64,000 nucleotides of DNA from Cedecea lapagei (GCF_900635955.1 NZ_LR134201.1:3286001-3350000); one strand, 5' to 3'; counted from the stretch's first letter, positions 34,307 through 43,387 are shown. Numbers and translations are program-made. Notes: generated by a model not told the origin, from the sequence alone.

Positions 34307-35528
34307 ATGACGACTGGCGGACAAGCCCAAATTGGTAATGTTGATCTGGTAAAACAGCTGAATAGCGCGGCGGTCTACCGCCTGATTGACCAGCATGGTC
34401 CCATCTCGCGCATTCAGATTGCCGAACAAAGCCAGCTTGCGCCCGCCAGCGTCACAAAAATTACTCGCCAGCTGATTGAGCGCGGCCTGATCAAAGAGGT
34501 CGATCAGCAGGCCTCCACCGGCGGCCGCCGCGCTATCTCTATCACTACAGAAACACGTAACTTCCACGCCATTGGCGTGCGTCTTGGGCGTCACGATGCC
34601 ACCATCACGCTGTTTGACCTGAGCGCAAAGTCGATTGCCGAAGAGCACTATCCGCTGCCTGAACGCACGCAGGAAACTCTTGAGCACGCGCTGCTCAACG
34701 CCATCAGCCACTTTATCGAAACCTGGCAGCGTAAAACCCGCGAGCTGATCGCTATTTCAGTCATCCTTCCAGGCCTCGTCGACCCCGAAAGCGGCGTGAT
34801 TCGCTATATGCCACACATCGCCGTCAACAACTGGGCGCTGGTCGACAGCCTGGAAAAACGCTTCAGGGTCACCTGCTTTGTCGGGCATGATATCCGCAGC
34901 CTGGCGCTGGCCGAGCACTACTTCGGTGCAACTCACGACTGCGAAGACTCCATTTTAGTGCGTGTTCACCGCGGCACCGGAGCGGGTATTTTGTCAAATG
35001 GCCGGATTTTTATCGGCCGCAACGGCAACGTCGGTGAGATTGGCCATATCCAGGTAGACCCGTTAGGCGAGCGCTGCCACTGCGGCAACTTTGGCTGTCT
35101 GGAAACCATCGCCGCCAACGCCGCGATTGAAAAAGCGTGTTCGCCATCTGCTGGAGCAAGGCTACAACAGCCGCCTGACGCTTGAAGACTGCGGCATCCA
35201 GGCTATCTGCAAAGCCGCCAATAAAGGCGATGCGCTGGCCTGCGAAGTGCTGGAACACGTGGGCCGTCACCTGGGGAAAGCCATCTCCATCGCTATTAAT
35301 TTGTTTAATCCGCAAAAAGTGGTGCTTGCCGGCGAGATAACCGAAGCCGAAAAGGTGCTGCTGCCGGCCATCGAGGGCTGCATTAACACCCAGGCCCTGA
35401 ATGCCTTCCGTAAAAACCTGCCCATCGTCTGCTCGAAGCTTGACGACCGCTCGGCCATTGGGGCGTTTGCGCTGGTTAAGCGCTCCATGCTGAACGGCGT
35501 TTTGCTTCAGCATCTGCTGGAAAGTTAA
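34307..35528 (+). pseudogene. nagC: NagC repressor, interrupted by a +1 frameshift
   Basis: NagC is the ROK-family repressor of nagE, nagBACD and chiPQ. The first frame (34307-35185, 292 codons) matches NagC through the wHTH (residues 1-80) and the ROK zinc motif CHCGNFGCLETIAANAAIE, then diverges into unrelated residues. The remaining third continues in another frame (KRVRHLLEQGYN... to the stop at 35528). An extra A in the A5 run at 35130-35134 explains it: deleting one base gives 406 residues, exactly the E. coli length. Either a sequencing/assembly error or a true loss. It starts 5 bp after nagA. Confidence 0.9.
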
Positions 35529-35590
35529 TGCTGCCCAGGCAGCATTTTACGCTATAGTTACCGACTTCATTCCGCGAGCCAGAGTTGTTA

Positions 35591-36346
35591 ATGACCACTA
35601 TCCAGAACGTAATTTGTGATATCGACGGCGTGCTGATGCACGACAACGTCGCTGTGCCGGGCGCTAATGAATTTCTGGCACGTATTATTGAAAAAGAAAT
35701 GCCGCTGGTGCTGCTGACCAACTACCCTTCCCAGACCAGTCAGGATCTTGCCAACCGCTTTGCTTCCGCGGGCATCGACGTGCCCGAGAGCGTGTTTTAC
35801 ACCTCCGCCATGGCCACCGCGGATTTCCTGCGTCGCCAGGAGGGCAAGAAGGCCTATGTCGTCGGCGAAGGTGCGCTGATTCACGAGCTCTACAAAGCAG
35901 GTTTTACCATTACCGACATTAATCCGGACTTTGTCATCGTCGGTGAAACCCGCTCCTTTAACTGGGAAATGATGCACAAAGCCGCGTACTTCGTGGCGAA
36001 TGGAGCGCGTTTTATTGCCACCAACCCGGACAGCCACGGCCACGGCTTTAGCCCGGCCTGCGGCGCGCTCTGTGCCGGCATCGAGAAAATCTCCGGCCGC
36101 GAGCCGTTCTATGTCGGTAAGCCGAGCCCGTGGATTATCCGCGCAGCGCTCAACAAAATGCAGGCGCACTCCGAGCAAACCGTCATCGTTGGCGACAACT
36201 TACGCACGGATATTCTCGCCGGCTTCCAGGCTGGTCTCGAAACCATATTAGTGCTCTCCGGCGTTTCGAATCTGAACAACGTCGATGATATGCCGTTCCG
36301 GCCGAGCTGGATTTATCCGTCGGTGGCGGAAATCGATATCTTCTGA
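35591..36346 (+). CDS. nagD: UMP phosphatase, HAD superfamily
   Basis: NagD is a HAD-type nucleotide monophosphatase, most active on UMP in E. coli. The ATG at 35591 (MTTIQNVICDIDGVLMHD) gives 251 residues (E. coli 250); a TTG two codons upstream is unlikely. HAD motif I is DIDGVLMHD, motif II LLTNYP, motif III/IV GKPSPWI and VGDNLRTDI. It is the last gene of the nag operon. Confidence 0.97.
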   Translation: MTTIQNVICDIDGVLMHDNVAVPGANEFLARIIEKEMPLVLLTNYPSQTSQDLANRFASAGIDVPESVFYTSAMATADFLRRQEGKKAYVVGEGALIHELYKAGFTITDINPDFVIVGETRSFNWEMMHKAAYFVANGARFIATNPDSHGHGFSPACGALCAGIEKISGREPFYVGKPSPWIIRAALNKMQAHSEQTVIVGDNLRTDILAGFQAGLETILVLSGVSNLNNVDDMPFRPSWIYPSVAEIDIF

Positions 36347-36351
36347 TTGAG

Positions 36352-36378
36352 AATGCCGGCCCGCAGCCGGCATTTTTA
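36352..36378 (+). terminator. Terminator of the nagBACD operon
   Basis: AATGCCGGC-ccgca-GCCGGCATT followed by TTTATTTAT; located 6 bp after the nagD stop. Confidence 0.9.
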
Positions 36379-36656
36379 TTTATCGATAAAAAACCGCCGC
36401 TCAGAGAAAGAAAACTTTAGTGCAAATCGTTAAAAATTGACGATCCGCTAATTTTCACGGCCAAAACATCAGCATTTTTCATAAATCAGCAATCCTCACT
36501 GCACTATTTATTAGCTGAATGCTAAAACTCTTGCATTCCCTCCAGCGATTGAGCATTTTCATTACTAAGCAACGCAGCAAAGCCGCAGCAAAAGTAAAAA
36601 ATCGGCAACGCAGCACCACAACTCATCTCGCTCAGGCAAGTGTACGGAGAAGTAAT
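36379..36656 (+). other. asnB upstream region
   Basis: About 280 bp of AT-rich sequence between the nag terminator and asnB. It must contain the asnB promoter and, by analogy with E. coli, nitrogen-responsive (Nac) sites, but I could not place a convincing -35/-10 pair. The open frame that continues upstream from asnB (from 36519) has no ribosome site and is not counted as coding. Confidence 0.5.
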
Positions 36657-38318
36657 ATGTGTTCTATCTTTGGCGTTCTGGATATCAAAACCGATGCAGT
36701 TGAATTGCGCAAAAAAGCGCTGGAATTATCGCGCCTGATGCGCCACCGCGGCCCGGACTGGTCAGGTGTTTACGCCAGCGACAAAGCAATTCTTGTTCAC
36801 GAACGTCTGTCCATCGTTGACGTCAACGCGGGCGCTCAGCCGCTTTATAACACGCAAAAAACTCATGCGTTGGCGGTAAACGGTGAAATCTATAACCACC
36901 AGGCACTGCGCGCCGAATACGGCGACCGCTATACCTTCCAGACCGGCTCAGACTGTGAAGTCATCCTGGCGCTCTATCAGGAAAAAGGCCCGGAATTCCT
37001 GGATGAGCTGCAGGGGATGTTTGCCTTCGCACTCTATGACAGTGAGAAAGATGCTTACCTTATTGGCCGCGACCACATCGGCATTATCCCGCTTTATATG
37101 GGCCACGATGAGCACGGCAACCTCTATGTCGCTTCCGAAATGAAAGCGCTGGTGCCGGTTTGCCGCACCATCAAAGAGTTCCCGGCGGGCAGCTACCTGT
37201 GGAGCAAGGATGGCGAAATCCGCAGCTACTACCAGCGCGACTGGTTCAGCTATGAAGAAGTCAAAGACAACGTCACGGACAAAAACGCGCTGCGTCAGGC
37301 GCTGGAAGATTCCGTCAAAAGCCACCTGATGTCCGACGTGCCTTACGGCGTGCTGCTGTCAGGCGGGCTGGACTCTTCCGTTATTTCCGCCATCACCAAG
37401 AAATTTGCCGCACGCCGCGTAGAAGATGAAGAGCGCAGCGAAGCCTGGTGGCCGCAGCTGCACTCCTTCGCCGTCGGCCTGGAAGGCTCTCCGGACCTGA
37501 AAGCCGCCCAGGAAGTGGCTAACCATCTGGGCACCGTTCACCACGAGATCCACTTCACCGTGCAGGAAGGTCTGGATGCGATCCGCGATGTTATCTACCA
37601 CATCGAAACTTACGACGTGACCACCATCCGCGCCTCTACGCCGATGTACCTGATGTCTCGCAAAATCAAAGCGATGGGCATTAAGATGGTGCTGTCCGGC
37701 GAAGGGTCTGATGAGGTCTTTGGCGGCTACCTTTACTTCCATAAAGCGCCAAATGCCAAAGAACTTCACGAGGAAACCGTGCGCAAACTGCAGGCTCTGC
37801 ATATGTTTGACTGCGCCCGCGCCAACAAAGCCATGTCTGCCTGGGGCGTTGAAGCCCGCGTGCCGTTCCTGGATAAAAAATTCCTCGATGTGGCAATGCG
37901 CATCAATCCACAGGATAAAATGTGTGGCAACGGCAAAATGGAGAAGCATGTGCTGCGTGAATGCTTCGAATCCTACCTGCCGGCAAGCGTTGCCTGGCGC
38001 CAGAAAGAGCAGTTCTCTGACGGCGTAGGTTATAGCTGGATTGATACCCTGAAAGAGGTGGCCGCCGAGCAGATCAGCGACCAGCAGCTGGCTACCGCCG
38101 CCTATCGTTTCCCGTACAACACGCCGGGCTCAAAAGAGGCCTATTTGTACCGTGAGATTTTCGAAGAGCTGTTCCCGCTGCAGAGCGCTGCGGAATGTGT
38201 GCCGGGCGGCCCGTCCGTAGCCTGTTCTTCAGCAAAAGCGATCGAGTGGGATGAATCCTTCAAAACCATGAACGATCCGTCAGGGCGTGCGGTTGGCGTG
38301 CACCAGGCCGCCTATTAA
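36657..38318 (+). CDS. asnB: Asparagine synthetase B (glutamine-hydrolysing)
   Basis: AsnB makes asparagine from aspartate, ATP and glutamine. The ATG at 36657 gives MCSIFGVLDIKTD, in which Cys2 (Cys1 of the mature enzyme) is the glutaminase nucleophile, so the longer reading from 36519 would be incompatible with activity. The 553 residues match E. coli (554). The glutaminase domain has AVNGEIYNH; the synthetase domain has the PP-loop LLSGGLDSS and LSGEGSDEVFGGY. CGGAGAAG lies upstream. Confidence 0.98.
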   Translation: MCSIFGVLDIKTDAVELRKKALELSRLMRHRGPDWSGVYASDKAILVHERLSIVDVNAGAQPLYNTQKTHALAVNGEIYNHQALRAEYGDRYTFQTGSDCEVILALYQEKGPEFLDELQGMFAFALYDSEKDAYLIGRDHIGIIPLYMGHDEHGNLYVASEMKALVPVCRTIKEFPAGSYLWSKDGEIRSYYQRDWFSYEEVKDNVTDKNALRQALEDSVKSHLMSDVPYGVLLSGGLDSSVISAITKKFAARRVEDEERSEAWWPQLHSFAVGLEGSPDLKAAQEVANHLGTVHHEIHFTVQEGLDAIRDVIYHIETYDVTTIRASTPMYLMSRKIKAMGIKMVLSGEGSDEVFGGYLYFHKAPNAKELHEETVRKLQALHMFDCARANKAMSAWGVEARVPFLDKKFLDVAMRINPQDKMCGNGKMEKHVLRECFESYLPASVAWRQKEQFSDGVGYSWIDTLKEVAAEQISDQQLATAAYRFPYNTPGSKEAYLYREIFEELFPLQSAAECVPGGPSVACSSAKAIEWDESFKTMNDPSGRAVGVHQAAY

Positions 38319-38337
38319 TAGCTAACGATCGATGACA

Positions 38338-38365
38338 AAACGGACCTTCGGGTCCGTTTGTTTTT
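38338..38365 (+). terminator. asnB terminator
   Basis: AAACGGACC-ttcg-GGTCCGTTT followed by GTTTTTC; a stable UUCG tetraloop hairpin 19 bp after the asnB stop. Confidence 0.9.
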
Positions 38366-38503
38366 CTGTATTATCGCTGAGGCTTTATCCCTGTTTTTAA
38401 CCGAAATTAAAAACAAAAAGGCTCGTTATTGTTGATATTTCAAGCAAGCTGTTCGCAAGTCATTCAAACGAACATTCTGAGCGGGTTTTCGGGAAAAAAC
38501 TAG

Positions 38504-38532
38504 TTGACGCTGTAGAGTCAACTCAGCATAAT
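38504..38532 (+). promoter_or_regulatory. Promoter of the tRNA operon
   Basis: TTGACG (38504-38509), 17 bp, CATAAT (38527-38532), followed by a GC-rich discriminator GCGCCCCGC. This is the pattern of stringently controlled stable-RNA promoters; the first tRNA begins about 30 nt past the expected start. Confidence 0.8.
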
Positions 38533-38570
38533 GCGCCCCGCAACGCCGATAAGGTAGCGCGTAAAAAGAG

Positions 38571-38647
38571 GGCTACGTAGCTCAGCTGGTTAGAGCACAT
38601 CACTCATAATGATGGGGTCACAGGTTCGAATCCCGTCGTAGCCACCA
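38571..38647 (+). tRNA. metT: tRNA-Met (CAT), elongator
   Basis: A 77-nt cloverleaf, GGCTACG...CGTAGCCACCA, anticodon CAT in CTCATAA, T-loop GGTTCGAATCC, encoded CCA. First of seven tRNAs in the same order as E. coli metT-leuW-glnU-glnW-metU-glnV-glnX. Identical to the copy at 38974. Confidence 0.97.
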
Positions 38648-38658
38648 TCTTTTTTTAT

Positions 38659-38743
38659 GCGGGAGTGGCGAAATTGGTAGACGCACCAGATTTAGGTTCT
38701 GGCGCCGCAAGGTGTGCGAGTTCAAGTCTCGCCTCCCGCACCA
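38659..38743 (+). tRNA. leuW: tRNA-Leu (TAG)
   Basis: An 85-nt class II tRNA, GCGGGAG...CTCCCGCACCA, with a long variable arm and anticodon TAG in ATTTAGGTT; reads CUN codons. Second in the operon. Confidence 0.97.
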
Positions 38744-38765
38744 TTTATCTTTCGCGTTGCACGGA

Positions 38766-38840
38766 TGGGGTATCGCCAAGCGGTAAGGCACCGGTTTTTG
38801 ATACCGGCATTCCCTGGTTCGAATCCAGGTACCCCAGCCA
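38766..38840 (+). tRNA. glnU: tRNA-Gln (TTG), copy 1
   Basis: A 75-nt tRNA, TGGGGTATCGCC...TACCCCAGCCA, anticodon TTG in TTTTGATA. The unpaired-prone U1-A72 end is a GlnRS identity feature. Identical to the next copy. Confidence 0.97.
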
Positions 38841-38877
38841 TTATTTTTCGAGACATGCGGTTAACCGCGACGGTCAT

Positions 38878-38952
38878 TGGGGTATCGCCAAGCGGTAAGG
38901 CACCGGTTTTTGATACCGGCATTCCCTGGTTCGAATCCAGGTACCCCAGCCA
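38878..38952 (+). tRNA. glnW: tRNA-Gln (TTG), copy 2
   Basis: Second identical copy of the TTG glutamine tRNA, 37 nt downstream of the first. Confidence 0.97.
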
Positions 38953-38973
38953 TCGAAAAATAGAATTAGGTTT

Positions 38974-39050
38974 GGCTACGTAGCTCAGCTGGTTAGAGCA
39001 CATCACTCATAATGATGGGGTCACAGGTTCGAATCCCGTCGTAGCCACCA
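38974..39050 (+). tRNA. metU: tRNA-Met (CAT), second copy
   Basis: Sequence identical over 77 nt to the tRNA at 38571, including the CAT anticodon and encoded CCA. Confidence 0.97.
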
Positions 39051-39095
39051 TACAAAGGAATTATTGATTAAGTTCGATAAATCCAAAAAAATTGT

Positions 39096-39170
39096 TGGGG
39101 TATCGCCAAGCGGTAAGGCTCTGGTTTCTGATACCAGCATTCCGAGGTTCGAATCCTCGTACCCCAGCCA
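39096..39170 (+). tRNA. glnV: tRNA-Gln (CTG), copy 1
   Basis: 75-nt tRNA with anticodon CTG in TTTCTGATA; T-stem CGAGG/CCTCG. This is the type whose mutants act as amber suppressors in E. coli; here it is wild-type. Confidence 0.97.
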
Positions 39171-39206
39171 ATTTAAAAAGTCGTTAAGCAGATTGTTTAA
39201 CGCAAT

Positions 39207-39281
39207 TGGGGTGTCGCCAAGCGGTAAGGCACTGGTTTCTGATACCAGCATTCCGGGGTTCGAATCCCTGCACCCCAGCCA
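39207..39281 (+). tRNA. glnX: tRNA-Gln (CTG), copy 2
   Basis: 75-nt tRNA with anticodon CTG. It differs from copy 1 by paired changes in the acceptor (GTG/CAC for TAT/TAC) and T stems, i.e. compensatory substitutions that keep the cloverleaf. Confidence 0.97.
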
Positions 39282-39294
39282 ATCAGTAACAAAT

Positions 39295-39318
39295 AAGCCC
39301 GCTCTGCGGGCTTTTTTG
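39295..39318 (+). terminator. Terminator of the tRNA operon
   Basis: AAGCCCGC-tct-GCGGGCTT followed by TTTTG; 13 nt after the last tRNA. Confidence 0.9.
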
Positions 39319-39346
39319 TTTTTGTTGTTCAGTACCGTGCGGCCTC

Positions 39347-39383
39347 ATGCCCTCACCCTGGCCCTCACCCGCAGGGAGAGGGC
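39347..39383. repeat. GGGAGAGGG-type intergenic palindrome
   Basis: CCCTCACCCTGG followed by GCCCTCACCC-gca-GGGAGAGGGC, with one A-A mismatch in the stem. Same family as the units at 1845-1943 and 51074-51110. It lies between the tRNA terminator and the convergent ubiF stop. Confidence 0.75.
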
Positions 39384-39390
39384 CTAAAGA

Positions 39391-40566
39391 TTAAAGTCCG
39401 AGGGCGTATTTCAGCGCCTTACGCTTCAGGCCACCGGCTCTCTCCGCCGCCATCAGCCCAATATTACGAACTACGCGCAACGGCCCCAGGTTATTACTGA
39501 ATCCTGCATAGAAGAGATCCATCCCACTCTGCATCAGGAAGTTATCCGCCTGGCGTCGCGCCTGGTAACGCTTCAGGATCGTCGAACTCTTCCAGTCCTC
39601 GCCGTGGCTGCGGGCATTGATCATTACCTCAAGTAAGGCATCCACATCGCGATAACCGAGGTTCACCCCCTGCCCCGCTAAAGGATGGATCGTATGTGCC
39701 GCATCCCCTATCAGCGCTAACCCTGGCTGAACGTACTGCAACGCATGCCGACGCGTCAAAGGAAATGCTCCGCTGGCCACCGGCGTGACCGCTCCCAGTC
39801 GCTGAGGGAAAGTGGCCGCAATCGCTTTTTGCAGCTGAGGCAGAGTCATTCCCTGCAGCTGCCGAATACGTGCTGGCGTATCGTACCAGACGAGCGAGGC
39901 CCAGTTATCGAACAGCGGCAGGAAGGCGTGCGGCCCGGTCGGCGTGAAGTGCTGCCAGGTGCTCTCGCCTGGTTCAAACTCACATTTAACGGTAATCAGC
40001 ATGCAGGACTGACGATACTGCCAGGCATGCAGGCCGATACCCGCCCATTTCCTGATTTGAGAATTGGCGCCATCTGCGCCAATCACCATATCCACCTGAA
40101 GCGGGCTGCCCTCCTCAAACTCGAGTGACCACCCCGCCTGCTGGCGATGGATCTGCTTCAGCCTGGCCGGGCAATACAAAGCTACGCGCGGATGAACCTC
40201 CAGCGCTTCCCAAAGCACGCGCTGCAGCACGTTATTCTCCACCATAAAACCCAGTTCAGGCAGACCCAGCTCCGCGGCATCAAAACTGACGTGCGCGCTC
40301 TCCCACTCCCAGGTTTCCAGGCGGCGGTAGGGATGCGCCCGCATCGCCAAAACGCGGTTCCAGACGCCGAGAGACTTGAGCAACCCAACCGAGGCGCTGC
40401 TGATGGCGGAGATGCGGACATCCGGCTGGCTTTCAGGCGCAAAGACCTCGGGCGCCTGATGTTCAATAACGGCTACCTGAAACCCCTGCTGAGCCAGTCC
40501 GAGCGCTGCCGCGGCGCCGACCATCCCGCCGCCGACAACGGCTACTTCAATTGGTTGATTTGCCAT
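39391..40566 (-). CDS. ubiF: 3-demethoxyubiquinol 3-hydroxylase
   Basis: UbiF is the FAD monooxygenase that hydroxylates the C6 position (demethoxyubiquinol) in aerobic ubiquinone synthesis. The ATG at 40566 (MANQPIEVAVVGGGMVG) gives 391 residues, as in E. coli, with AAGGAAAGAG upstream. The dinucleotide fold GGGMVGAAAALG, the ADGANSQIRK segment and the second FAD motif GDAAHTIHPLAGQGVNLG are present. It is divergent from miaB, as in E. coli. Confidence 0.96.
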   Translation of the reverse strand: MANQPIEVAVVGGGMVGAAAALGLAQQGFQVAVIEHQAPEVFAPESQPDVRISAISSASVGLLKSLGVWNRVLAMRAHPYRRLETWEWESAHVSFDAAELGLPELGFMVENNVLQRVLWEALEVHPRVALYCPARLKQIHRQQAGWSLEFEEGSPLQVDMVIGADGANSQIRKWAGIGLHAWQYRQSCMLITVKCEFEPGESTWQHFTPTGPHAFLPLFDNWASLVWYDTPARIRQLQGMTLPQLQKAIAATFPQRLGAVTPVASGAFPLTRRHALQYVQPGLALIGDAAHTIHPLAGQGVNLGYRDVDALLEVMINARSHGEDWKSSTILKRYQARRQADNFLMQSGMDLFYAGFSNNLGPLRVVRNIGLMAAERAGGLKRKALKYALGL

Positions 40567-40689
40567 GAGTCTCTTTCCTTCGTTCACCTTTGCCCATTCT
40601 ACTGACTTTTGCCAGGCTGGTCACATCCCTGGCAAAGCATTACACTAGCTGGCTTAATTCCTGACTTCACCTTGAGCAATGGCAAGTCG

Positions 40690-42114
40690 ATGACAAAAAA
40701 ACTCCATATAAAAACCTGGGGCTGTCAGATGAACGAATACGATTCATCCAGGATGGCCGATCTGCTGGACAGCACCCACGGCTTTACGCTGACCGATAAC
40801 GCGAATGAAGCGGATGTTCTGCTGCTGAACACCTGCTCTATTCGTGAAAAAGCCCAGGAAAAGGTGTTTCACCTGCTGGGGCGCTGGAAGCATATTAAAG
40901 CTAAAAGACCCGACGTAATCATCGGCGTCGGCGGCTGCGTGGCCTCTCAGGAAGGGAAGAAGATCCGCCAGCGTGCGCACTATGTGGATATTGTGTTTGG
41001 TCCGCAAACCCTGCACCGGCTGCCGGAAATGATCAACCAGGTTCGCGGCACCCGCAGCCCGGTAGTCGACGTCAGTTTCCCGGAAATTGAAAAATTTGAC
41101 CGCCTGCCGGAACCCCGTGCAGACGGTCCGACGGCCTACGTCTCCATCATGGAAGGCTGCAACAAATATTGTACCTACTGCGTAGTGCCTTACACCCGTG
41201 GGGAAGAGGTCAGCCGTCCTTGCGACGATATTCTGTTTGAAATCGCCCAGCTCGCGGAACAGGGTGTACGTGAAGTCAACCTGCTAGGCCAGAACGTTAA
41301 CGCTTACCGCGGCGCGGCCTACGACGGCGGCATCTGCTCGTTTGCCGAACTTCTGCGCCTGGTGGCGGCGATTGACGGCATAGACCGCATTCGTTTTACC
41401 ACCAGCCACCCGATTGAATTTACCGATGACATTATCGAAGTGTACCGCGACACGCCTGAGCTGGTGAGCTTCCTGCACCTGCCTATTCAAAGCGGCGCCG
41501 ACCGTGTACTGAATATGATGGGCCGCACGCACACTGCGCTGGAGTATAAATCCACTATCCGCAAGCTTCGCGCCGCGCGCCCGGATATTCAGATTAGCTC
41601 AGACTTTATTGTTGGTTTCCCGGGTGAAACCAGCCAGGACTTCGAGCAAACCATGAAGCTGATTGCCGACGTCAACTTCGATACCAGCTTCAGCTTTATC
41701 TTCTCCGCTCGTCCAGGCACCCCGGCCGCAGATATGGTGGATGACGTGCCGGAAGAAGAGAAGAAACAGCGCCTTTATATCCTGCAGGATCGCATTAACC
41801 AGCAGGTAATGGAGTGGAGCCGCAAGATGCTGGGTACGGTGCAGCGTATTCTGGTCGAAGGGACTTCGCGTAAAAGCATTATGCAGCTCTCCGGCCGTAC
41901 GGAGAATAATCGCGTAGTAAACTTCGAAGGGACGCCTGACATGATAGGAAAATTCGTGGATGTTGAAATCACCGAAGTCCTGACAAACTCCCTGCGCGCG
42001 AAGCTGGTTCGTACCGAAGAGGAGATGGGCCTGCGTATTGCTGAAACTCCGGCATCCGTTATTGCCCGTACCCGCAAAGAGAACGAAATTGGGGTAGGGA
42101 TTTACCAGCCTTAA
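40690..42114 (+). CDS. miaB: tRNA-2-methylthio-N6-dimethylallyladenosine synthase
   Basis: MiaB methylthiolates i6A37 in tRNAs reading UNN codons. Starting at the ATG at 40690 (MTKKLHIKTWGCQMN) gives 474 residues, the E. coli length. C12 plus cysteines in NTCSIREKA and GGCVASQEG bind the auxiliary [4Fe-4S] cluster; the radical-SAM motif is CNKYCTYC; a TRAM domain closes the protein. It depends on flavodoxin for electrons in E. coli (fldA is at 24.5 kb). Confidence 0.98.
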   Translation: MTKKLHIKTWGCQMNEYDSSRMADLLDSTHGFTLTDNANEADVLLLNTCSIREKAQEKVFHLLGRWKHIKAKRPDVIIGVGGCVASQEGKKIRQRAHYVDIVFGPQTLHRLPEMINQVRGTRSPVVDVSFPEIEKFDRLPEPRADGPTAYVSIMEGCNKYCTYCVVPYTRGEEVSRPCDDILFEIAQLAEQGVREVNLLGQNVNAYRGAAYDGGICSFAELLRLVAAIDGIDRIRFTTSHPIEFTDDIIEVYRDTPELVSFLHLPIQSGADRVLNMMGRTHTALEYKSTIRKLRAARPDIQISSDFIVGFPGETSQDFEQTMKLIADVNFDTSFSFIFSARPGTPAADMVDDVPEEEKKQRLYILQDRINQQVMEWSRKMLGTVQRILVEGTSRKSIMQLSGRTENNRVVNFEGTPDMIGKFVDVEITEVLTNSLRAKLVRTEEEMGLRIAETPASVIARTRKENEIGVGIYQP

Positions 42115-42125
42115 CCCTCACACGG

Positions 42126-42170
42126 CCTGCCGGAAATCGACTATCAGCTTCCGGCAGGTTGTCTCCTTTT
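42126..42170 (+). terminator. miaB terminator
   Basis: CCTGCCGGAA ... TTCCGGCAGG, a perfect 10-bp stem with a 13-nt loop, followed by TTGTCTCCTTTTT. The T-run is interrupted, so partial readthrough into ybeZ is possible. Confidence 0.7.
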
Positions 42171-42175
42171 TGGCC

Positions 42176-42203
42176 CTTGCATTCTGAAGACATCACCCAA
42201 ATA
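42176..42203 (+). promoter_or_regulatory. Candidate heat-shock (sigma-32) promoter for ybeZYX-lnt
   Basis: CTTGCAT (42176-42182), 13 bp, CCCAAATA (42196-42203) partially matches CTTGAAA/CCCCATNT. E. coli ybeZYX belongs to the sigma-32 regulon, which supports the guess; the match itself is imperfect. Confidence 0.35.
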
Positions 42204-42325
42204 TCAATTGTGACGCTTGCGCCATCACGCTGCGGGATAAATAATTTCCCTGTAGCCGGGATCGTACATTCGGCTACGTGAGACCGTTTTACTTTAACTG
42301 GCCCCGAGTGACCCAGAGGATAAGT

Positions 42326-43387
42326 TTGAATATCGAAACACGTGAATTAACGCTTGAACCGGCGGATAACGCCCGTCTGCTCAGTCTGTGCGGCCCATTT
42401 GATGACAACATCAAACAGCTGGAGCGCCGACTGGGGATTGAAATCAACCGCCGTGACAATCATTTCAGGCTCACCGGTCGTGAACTCTCCGTTAACGCTG
42501 CTGCGGATATTCTGCGCCATCTCTACGTAGACACCGCGCCAATGCGCGGCCAGAGCCAGGATATCGACCCTGAGCAAATCCACCTGGCCATCAAAGAGAG
42601 CCGGGTACTGGAGCAAACGGCGGACAGCGTGCCGGACTACGGCAAAGCCATCCACATTAAAACCAAGCGTGGGGTTATCAAACCACGCACGCCTAATCAG
42701 GCGCAGTACATCGCAAATATTCTCGACCATGACATCACCTTCGGTATCGGGCCAGCGGGGACAGGGAAAACTTACCTTGCCGTAGCCGCCGCCGTGGATG
42801 CCCTGGAGCGCCAGGAGATTCGCCGTATTCTTCTGACCCGTCCAGCCGTTGAGGCGGGCGAGAAGCTCGGCTTCCTGCCGGGCGATTTAAGCCAGAAGGT
42901 CGACCCGTATCTGCGTCCGCTGTATGACGCCCTGTTCGAGATGCTTGGCTTTGAGAAAGTTGAAAAGCTGATTGAGCGCAACGTTATCGAAGTAGCACCG
43001 CTGGCCTATATGCGCGGGCGAACCCTCAACGATGCCTTTGTCATTCTCGACGAAAGCCAGAACACCACCACCGAACAGATGAAAATGTTCCTGACCCGCA
43101 TCGGCTTTAACTCCAAAGCGGTGATCACCGGCGACGTTACGCAGATAGACCTGCCGCGCAACCTGAAGTCCGGTTTACGTCATGCTATAGACGTCCTGTC
43201 AGAGGTGGATGAGATTAGCTTTAACTTCCTTAACAGCGAGGACGTGGTGCGCCACCCGGTGGTTGCCCGCATCGTTAACGCCTATGAGGCATGGGAAACC
43301 GCCGATCAGAAGCGTAAAGATGAACTCGCCGCCGAACGTAAACGTGAAGCTTTAGCCCTGCAGGCCACCGCGCCGGAGAGTAAATGA
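42326..43387 (+). CDS. ybeZ: PhoH-like ATPase YbeZ
   Basis: YbeZ is a PhoH-family NTPase that partners the endoribonuclease YbeY in rRNA and RNA quality control. I start at the TTG at 42326 because AGAGGA is 5 bp upstream and homology to E. coli YbeZ begins at MNIETRELTLEPADN; this gives 353 residues. The ATG at 42278 lies upstream of homology. Walker A is GPAGTGKTYLA, Walker B VILDESQNTT, with a charged Lys/Glu-rich C-terminus. The stop overlaps ybeY (ATGA). Confidence 0.93.
   Translation: MNIETRELTLEPADNARLLSLCGPFDDNIKQLERRLGIEINRRDNHFRLTGRELSVNAAADILRHLYVDTAPMRGQSQDIDPEQIHLAIKESRVLEQTADSVPDYGKAIHIKTKRGVIKPRTPNQAQYIANILDHDITFGIGPAGTGKTYLAVAAAVDALERQEIRRILLTRPAVEAGEKLGFLPGDLSQKVDPYLRPLYDALFEMLGFEKVEKLIERNVIEVAPLAYMRGRTLNDAFVILDESQNTTTEQMKMFLTRIGFNSKAVITGDVTQIDLPRNLKSGLRHAIDVLSEVDEISFNFLNSEDVVRHPVVARIVNAYEAWETADQKRKDELAAERKREALALQATAPESK

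Noticed and set aside
38665..39251. Several short open frames on both strands in the tRNA cluster
   Set aside because: They translate tRNA genes; repeats between them come from duplicated tRNAs.
38571..39281. Direct repeats that could suggest a CRISPR array
   Set aside because: The repeats are whole tRNA-Met and tRNA-Gln genes with cloverleaf structure and encoded CCA, not short repeats with spacers.
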